Source: Mycolicibacterium sp. TUM20985
Lineage (GTDB): Bacteria; Actinomycetota; Actinomycetes; Mycobacteriales; Mycobacteriaceae
Assembly (NCBI RefSeq): GCF_030295745.1
Contig: NZ_AP027291.1
Location: 5,766,001 to 5,830,000 of the forward strand
DNA: 64,000 nucleotides
Direction: 5' to 3'
This document shows positions 59,760-64,000 of the stretch, in pieces. Within the stretch, counting starts at the first letter, position 1. Each line of letters begins with the position of its first letter. The notes under the pieces were generated by a model that was given only the letters and a program-made list of their open reading frames with translations, was not told where the DNA came from and made no database searches. The position numbers were made by a program, and so were the translations under genes.

Positions 59760-60551
59760 CTATTCCTGGACGATGACGGGGTCGCCGACCTCGACGGTGT
59801 TGAAGTACCACTCAGCGGTGGTCGGGTCCAGGCTGATGCAGCCGTGGCTGACGTTCTCGAAACCCATTGCGTTGACCGCCCATGGTGCCGAGTGCACGTA
59901 GAGGCCTCGCCGGGAGATGCGCACGGCATAATCCACCGTTAGCAGATAGCCGTCGGGATCGGTGATCGGTATGCCGACGCTACTGGAGTCCATGATGACG
60001 TCGCGATCCTTCGAGAGGACCGTGTAGGTGTCGACGGGCGTCGGATACTCCGGCCGGCCCATGGAGGCCAGCAGCACACCCTGCTCGCCTGCGTGCGGAA
60101 GATGGTGCGGCGCAGGGCCGGTCGCGACGCCGTCGACCGTCACGGTGAACGTGTGCTCGGAGATGTCCGCGATGCCGACGACTGCGGGACCCGTGTCGAA
60201 TTCCGTGGTCCGGTTGCCCACCGACAGCATGATCGTGCTGTGCGCCGGCCAGTATCGGTCGGGAACCCACTGCACCACCGTGTCATTCAGCCACTCGAAG
60301 CTGCCGGTCATGCCGGTGGTCGACGTGACGTCGATGGCCCGTTCGGCGGCGGCGCGGTTGGAGATGGGTTGGTTGAAGGTCACCACCACGGGGTGAGCCA
60401 CGCCCACCCGTTCGCCGGGGGCCGGCGAGATCGACTCGATGGGCGAGCCCAACGGAAGGCTGGCCGCCATCGTGTCGACGTCCGTCCCACTCCCGGCCAC
60501 GCCCGTGGACACCAAACCGACCGCTATAACGAATTGAATGACCGCTCGCAT
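59760..60551 (-). CDS. L,D-transpeptidase with N-terminal Ig-like domain
   Basis: 263 residues from the ATG at 60551, which begins a clean signal peptide (MRAVIQFVIAVGLVSTGVAG); a start at 60569 adds six residues of no value. The mature protein has one Ig-like (BIG_10-type) domain around residues 45-120 and the YkuD catalytic domain with the diagnostic S-H-G-C-I-S-L motif near residue 241 (nucleophile Cys). It forms 3-3 crosslinks in peptidoglycan, the main type in mycobacteria. Having only one Ig domain is shorter than LdtMt1/2 types. Confidence 0.92.
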   Translation of the reverse strand: MRAVIQFVIAVGLVSTGVAGSGTDVDTMAASLPLGSPIESISPAPGERVGVAHPVVVTFNQPISNRAAAERAIDVTSTTGMTGSFEWLNDTVVQWVPDRYWPAHSTIMLSVGNRTTEFDTGPAVVGIADISEHTFTVTVDGVATGPAPHHLPHAGEQGVLLASMGRPEYPTPVDTYTVLSKDRDVIMDSSSVGIPITDPDGYLLTVDYAVRISRRGLYVHSAPWAVNAMGFENVSHGCISLDPTTAEWYFNTVEVGDPVIVQE

Positions 60552-60700
60552 CAACCGATCCCGTTGCATTTGACCAACACGTCATTATCGGTTGTCACCG
60601 TACCGGCTGATGAAGCCCGAACACGCATGCACGCGTTGACATTTCGGTCAAGCCTTCGTCACGGTTCGGCCACGGGATGGAGTCGGCCGCGGCTCCTCCG

Positions 60701-62359
60701 CTACAGGTCCACGACACGCCCGCCGTCGACCACCCAGGACCGGTCCAATCGCACGTTCTGCAGCATCCGGCGGTCGTGGGTCACCAGGAGTAGCGCACCG
60801 TCGTAGCTCTCGAGCGCCTCCTCGAGTTGCTCGATGGCCGCGAGGTCCAGGTGGTTCGTCGGCTCGTCAAGCACCAGGACGTTCGTGCCTCGGGCCTGCA
60901 GCAGGGCCAGGCCAGCGCGGGTCCGCTCACCGGGCGACAGCTCGTCGACCGCGCGCTCGACGTGGTCGGCTCGCAACCCGAACTTGGCCAACAGCGTCCG
61001 CACGTCGGCCGTCGTCCAGTCCGGCACCCGCTCCTCGAAGCGGTCGACGAGGCGGCCCGCACCGGAGAACTCGGCGCGGGCCTGGTCGATCTCACCCACC
61101 GCGACGTTGGCACCCAGGCTCGCGCGCCCCTGATCGGGCAGCCGGCGACCCAGGAGCAGCCGTAGCAGGGTCGACTTCCCCGCCCCGTTCGAGCCCGTGA
61201 TGCCGATCCGCTCGCCGGCATCGACCTGCAACGAGACCGGGCCCAGGACGAAGTCGCCCTGCCGCACGACGGCCTCGTCGAGGGTGGCCACGACCGCGCT
61301 CGAGCGCGGCGCCGAACCGATGGTGAACTCCAGCGTCCATTCCTTGCGCGGTTCGACGACTTCCTCGAGCCGGGCGATCCGACTCTCCATCTGGCGGACC
61401 TTTTGCGCCTGCTTCTCACTGGATTCGGTAGCGGCGCGCCGCCGGTTCTTGTCGTTGTCGGGGGCCTTGCGCATCGCGTTGCGGACACCCTGGCTCGACC
61501 ATTCCCGCTGAATGCGGGCTCGCGCCACCAGGTCTGCCTTCTTGTCGGCGAACTCGTCGTAGTTCTCGCGGCGGTGCCGGCGGCCGACCTCGCGCTCCTC
61601 CAGATAGCTCTCGTACCCGCCGCCGAAGACAGTGGTGGTGTTCTGTGCCAGATCCAGCTCGCAGACGCGGGTCACGCTGCGGGCCAGGAACTCTCGATCG
61701 TGGCTCACCAGCACGACACCTCCGCGGAGGTCGCGGACGAAGTGTTCGAGGCGCGCGAGTCCGTCGAGATCCAGATCGTTGGTGGGCTCATCGAGCAGGA
61801 CGATGTCGAACCGCGACAGCATCAGCGCCGCCAAGCCCACCCGCGCTGCCTGCCCACCCGACAACGCGGTCATCATCGTCGAATCCGGGCGTAGGGCTTC
61901 GGAATCGAGTCCCAGGTCGGCGAGAACGGCGGGCACGCGTTCGTCGAGGTCCGCCGCGCCGGTGGCGAGCCAGTGGTCCAATGCGGCGGAGTAGGCATCG
62001 GCGGGATCAGCACCCGCGGAACTGGGTTCGGCCAATGCGGCGGCCGCCGCCTCCATGATCCGCGTCGCTTCGGTGCATCCAGCGCGGCGGGAGATGTAGG
62101 CGGCAACCGTTTCTCCCGGCACTCGCTCGTGCTCCTGCGGAAGCCACCCCACGAACGCGTCGGCCGGCGCGAGATTGACGGCACCTTCGAGCGGTTCGAG
62201 CACGCCGGCCAGGATCCGCAGCAGCGTGCTCTTGCCGGCGCCGTTCGCGCCGACGACTCCGACCACGTCGCCCGGTGCCACCGTCAGGTCGAGCCCCTCG
62301 AAGAGGGTGCGGTGGGCGAATCCGCCCGCCACGTTCTTCGCGACGAGCGTTGCGGTCAT
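60701..62359 (-). CDS. ABC-F family ATPase
   Basis: 552 residues with two NBDs and no membrane segments: G-A-N-G-A-G-K-S-T-L, signature L-S-G-G-Q-A-A-R and D-E-P-T-N-D-L-D in NBD1; G-S-N-G-A-G-K-S-T-L, L-S-P-G-E-R-T-R and D-E-P-T-N-H-L-D in NBD2. A charged linker between them (R-R-H-R-R-E-N-Y-D-E-F, K-A-P-D-N-D-K-N-R-R) is the interdomain P-site loop that reaches the ribosome. ABC-F proteins relieve stalled ribosomes or confer antibiotic resistance; which one is unknown. The second signature has Pro in place of Gly. Confidence 0.9.
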   Translation of the reverse strand: MTATLVAKNVAGGFAHRTLFEGLDLTVAPGDVVGVVGANGAGKSTLLRILAGVLEPLEGAVNLAPADAFVGWLPQEHERVPGETVAAYISRRAGCTEATRIMEAAAAALAEPSSAGADPADAYSAALDHWLATGAADLDERVPAVLADLGLDSEALRPDSTMMTALSGGQAARVGLAALMLSRFDIVLLDEPTNDLDLDGLARLEHFVRDLRGGVVLVSHDREFLARSVTRVCELDLAQNTTTVFGGGYESYLEEREVGRRHRRENYDEFADKKADLVARARIQREWSSQGVRNAMRKAPDNDKNRRRAATESSEKQAQKVRQMESRIARLEEVVEPRKEWTLEFTIGSAPRSSAVVATLDEAVVRQGDFVLGPVSLQVDAGERIGITGSNGAGKSTLLRLLLGRRLPDQGRASLGANVAVGEIDQARAEFSGAGRLVDRFEERVPDWTTADVRTLLAKFGLRADHVERAVDELSPGERTRAGLALLQARGTNVLVLDEPTNHLDLAAIEQLEEALESYDGALLLVTHDRRMLQNVRLDRSWVVDGGRVVDL

Positions 62360-62383
62360 GGGTCCATGGTCTCACCACGGGCG

Positions 62384-62417
62384 CCACACCCCGGCGCCCG
62401 TGGGCGCCGGGGTGTGG
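62384..62417 (-). terminator. Perfect 16-bp hairpin terminator
   Basis: CCACACCCCGGCGCCC (62384-62399) and GGGCGCCGGGGTGTGG (62402-62417) pair around GT. It begins one base beyond the stop of the 62419-62895 gene and separates that operon from the ABC-F gene. Confidence 0.88.
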
Positions 62418-62418
62418 G

Positions 62419-62895
62419 TTACACCGCGAGCAGGCGGTCGAGGAAGCCGCGATAACGCTTGAGGGCAAGGCGGAGGTCTTCGGTGCTGGCCTCTTCACCC
62501 CGACTCCACTGTTGTTCGAGGCGTGAGCGGGCGTCCGTGAAGCCCGAAGTGAGTTGGGTGACGACGTCCGCCACGAGGCCGTCCGCCTTCTGGACGCAGT
62601 CTCTGGGATCGTCGACGAACCCCGCTTGCACGGTGTCCCATCGGGCGCGCAACCCAGCAAGCTCGTCGTCGGCGAACAGCGACCCGTCTCGCGTCGAGTC
62701 CGTCTCGGATCTCGCCGCGTCCGGCATGTCGGCGTGCTGGGCGGTGTGTGACGCGTCGGGGTCGGCCCGGCCATCTCCGAAGTCGTCTCGGTTCACCGGT
62801 GGGGTATCGACGACGTATCGATCAGTCGCCGCGGCCTTCGGCCCAACCTCTCGGAGGGTAGGAACGTCTTCGAGACGTCGGTCGTCAGTGGTCAT
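62419..62895 (-). CDS. Hypothetical protein, paralogue of the adjacent membrane protein
   Basis: 158 residues. The first approximately 65 are polar and disordered; the C-terminal approximately 85 (L-R-A-R-W-D-T-V-Q-A-G-F-V-D-D-P, V-Q-K-A-D-G-L-V, then R-Y-R-G-F-L-D-R-L-L) match the C-terminal domain of the next gene (S-R-W-K-T-V-Q-T-A-F-V-D-D-P, A-D-D-L-V, H-Y-R-A-L-F-E-R-L-L). This is a shared helical domain of mycobacterial hypothetical proteins. The ATG overlaps the neighbour's stop (ATGA). Function unknown. Confidence 0.82.
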   Translation of the reverse strand: MTTDDRRLEDVPTLREVGPKAAATDRYVVDTPPVNRDDFGDGRADPDASHTAQHADMPDAARSETDSTRDGSLFADDELAGLRARWDTVQAGFVDDPRDCVQKADGLVADVVTQLTSGFTDARSRLEQQWSRGEEASTEDLRLALKRYRGFLDRLLAV

Positions 62896-63482
62896 GCGCG
62901 TGTCTCCTGTGCTGTTTCGGTGGGCCGTGATCGGGTGGTGTCGGCGTCCCGCTCGAGAAGCCGTTCGAACAGTGCGCGGTAGTGAACGAATGCCTGGCGC
63001 TGCTGTTCGGTACCGACGTCGCCGCGCCGGTGTGCAAGGTGAATCGCGTGGGCGGCTCGGTAGTTCTCCACCACCGTTGGATGGTCGACCGAGACGTCGG
63101 CGGCCCGCTGTTCGAAGTCGTCGACCGGGTATCCGCGCTCTCGCATGACCTCGGTCACGAGGTCGTCTGCCTCACCGACCGCGCTCGTGGGGTCGTCGAC
63201 GAACGCGGTCTGGACGGTCTTCCAACGGCTCGTGTATTCCTGCAGCGCGGTGGATGTCAGCGGCACGATCTCCAGCTCGTCGCGCTTCCGCTCACGTTCG
63301 ACGAGCTCCCGCTCGGCCGCACCGTGATCTCCGGATGCGGCCACGGCCCGGTCGTACTCGGGTCCGAACCGCTCCTTGAGGTGGTGGGTTCGCTTTCGTC
63401 GGCCCGTCACCAGGGCGACGGCCAACACCGCCCCGGCGATCACCACCATCGCTACGATGACCAGCCATACCCAATCAGGCAT
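62892..63482 (-). CDS. Membrane-anchored hypothetical protein with the same C-terminal domain
   Basis: 196 residues: one N-terminal membrane helix (V-W-L-V-I-V-A-M-V-V-I-A-G-A-V-L-A-V), a charged linker (G-R-R-K-R-T-H-H-L-K-E-R-F-G-P-E-Y-D), then the domain shared with the following gene. GGAG lies before its ATG. The pair looks like a membrane-tethered and a soluble copy of one module. The R-F-G-P-E-Y-D motif is common next to such domains in mycobacterial general-stress genes. Confidence 0.83.
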   Translation of the reverse strand: MPDWVWLVIVAMVVIAGAVLAVALVTGRRKRTHHLKERFGPEYDRAVAASGDHGAAERELVERERKRDELEIVPLTSTALQEYTSRWKTVQTAFVDDPTSAVGEADDLVTEVMRERGYPVDDFEQRAADVSVDHPTVVENYRAAHAIHLAHRRGDVGTEQQRQAFVHYRALFERLLERDADTTRSRPTETAQETRA

Positions 63483-63518
63483 GAGATCTTCTCCTTCTCA
63501 GTCGAGTTCGGTTGTGGC

Positions 63519-63698
63519 TCAGTAGTAGTGGCGTCGACCGCCGACGGCGCGCCCCGCGGTTCCCATGATCGCCAGGATCACGCCAACGACGAGCAGGATG
63601 ACCCCGACCACCAAGACGAGGTGAGCAAAGGCAAAGGCGGGGACGAGGCTGGGCAGAATGAGCCCCAGCACGATGAGGACGATCCCGAGAACGATCAT
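63519..63698 (-). CDS. DUF6131-like small membrane protein
   Basis: 59 residues from an ATG at 63698 preceded by AAAGG. Two hydrophobic helices (M-I-V-L-G-I-V-L-I-V-L-G-L-I-L and L-V-L-V-V-G-V-I-L-L-V-V-G) and the C-terminus G-R-A-V-G-G-R-R-H-Y-Y are the pattern of the DUF6131 family, widespread in mycobacteria. It leads the minus-strand unit with the two paralogues (36-base gap). Confidence 0.85.
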   Translation of the reverse strand: MIVLGIVLIVLGLILPSLVPAFAFAHLVLVVGVILLVVGVILAIMGTAGRAVGGRRHYY

Positions 63699-63829
63699 GG
63701 CGAACCTTTCGATGAGACGCCGCGAAGGGGCCGGCGGGTACACGATGGCTGGGCGGATGCCTGGCCTGTCACCAATAGAAGACCCTTTAGGGGGGTTCCA
63801 ATACACCCTTAGGGCGGTACCTTCGAGCC

Positions 63830-64000
63830 ATGCCCCCACCACAGGACGGTCCCATTACCGTGGCGCTCGTCGACGACTACGACGTCGTCGTCATGGGGGT
63901 GGCCAACATGTTCGACCGCTACCGCGATCGCGTCGTCGTCGCCGAACTCGACACCACCATGCCCGTCGACGACACGGTGGACATCGTGCTGTACGACTCG
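63830..64000 (+). CDS. Response regulator (NarL/LuxR-type receiver), 5' part only
   Basis: The first 57 residues, running off the window: V-A-L-V-D-D-Y-D-V-V with acidic pocket Asp pair, then V-D-I-V-L-Y-D-S, whose Asp would be the phosphorylated residue. The layout is the receiver domain of NarL/LuxR-type regulators; the DNA-binding part would lie beyond 64000. Divergent from the DUF6131 unit; TTAGGGCGGTACC lies upstream of its ATG. Confidence 0.8.
   Translation, partial: MPPPQDGPITVALVDDYDVVVMGVANMFDRYRDRVVVAELDTTMPVDDTVDIVLYDS

Noticed and set aside
63736..63741. GGGTAC as a SigF -10 before the response regulator.
   Set aside because: No GTTT-like -35 at 15-17 bases, and it lies about 90 bases upstream of the start codon.

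Overview
The window is high-GC actinobacterial chromosome and reads as a rapidly growing mycobacterium (Mycolicibacterium-like). The evidence is a furA-katG pair with a leaderless-type furA promoter, a HadA-type dehydratase, a Ddn-type deazaflavin reductase, F420/LLM and YihY proteins, a mycobacterial-type L,D-transpeptidase, and several promoters of the mycobacterial SigF type. I see no rRNA or tRNA gene, CRISPR array, prophage or insertion sequence. This is accessory but ordinary chromosome, largely metabolic and stress-related.

Layout. 1-5.3 kb (minus): Nudix hydrolase (cut by the window edge), F420-type LLM oxidoreductase, a Tat-type GH5-like glycosidase, an MHS-family permease and an SDR. 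5.4-8.2 kb: a compact three-gene minus-strand unit made of an 82-residue acidic peptide with three near-identical 23-residue repeats, a JmjC/cupin oxygenase and a sucraseferredoxin-like [2Fe-2S] protein. It looks like an uncharacterised peptide-modification (RiPP-like) system and is the best candidate for something new. 8.2-13.3 kb: GH3 beta-glucosidase, katG, furA. 13.4-21.2 kb: two Ala-rich coiled-coil stress proteins, an SRPBCC protein with a CrtI-like oxidoreductase, a haem-oxygenase-fold iron enzyme, a HemK2-like methyltransferase, a glycosyltransferase and an SQR-like flavoprotein.

21.2-27.7 kb: YihY protein, CDP-alcohol phosphatidyltransferase, then a carotenoid-tailoring cluster (CrtI-like desaturase and GT2 on minus; CruF-like and CrtU-like on plus) without crtE, crtB or a cyclase in view. 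27.7-36.7 kb: spore-photoproduct-lyase-like radical SAM protein, NTF2-like protein, second YihY, SDR, two small membrane proteins, an ECF sigma factor with its zinc anti-sigma, a second tail-to-tail zinc anti-sigma-like protein, a small secreted protein, and a FAD-Rieske oxidoreductase/GAF-ANTAR operon. 36.9 kb: malQ.

38.9-53.7 kb is a sugar island. A nine-gene minus-strand operon (YtfQ/R/T-YjfF-type ABC importer, LacI regulator, araB, araD, araA, zinc polyol dehydrogenase) faces a plus-strand operon (ChvE-like binding protein, MmsA, MmsB, small protein) across a 291-bp spacer. The spacer holds three copies of one 16-bp LacI-type operator placed on the two divergent promoters. Uptake of arabinose-type sugars and conversion to xylulose 5-phosphate therefore look co-regulated.

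54-64 kb: HadA-like dehydratase, a 41-residue leaderless protein, Ddn-like reductase, fatty-acid desaturase, small membrane proteins (one behind an overlapping upstream ORF), an SDR, a secreted Pro/Val/Gly/Ala repeat protein, L,D-transpeptidase, ABC-F ATPase, a paralogous pair of hypothetical proteins, a DUF6131-type membrane peptide and the start of a response regulator. Nine promoter candidates matching GGTTT-N15/16-GGGTA (allowing one mismatch) lie before stress-type genes throughout. Several sit so close to the start codon that the transcript would be leaderless, which I used to choose starts.
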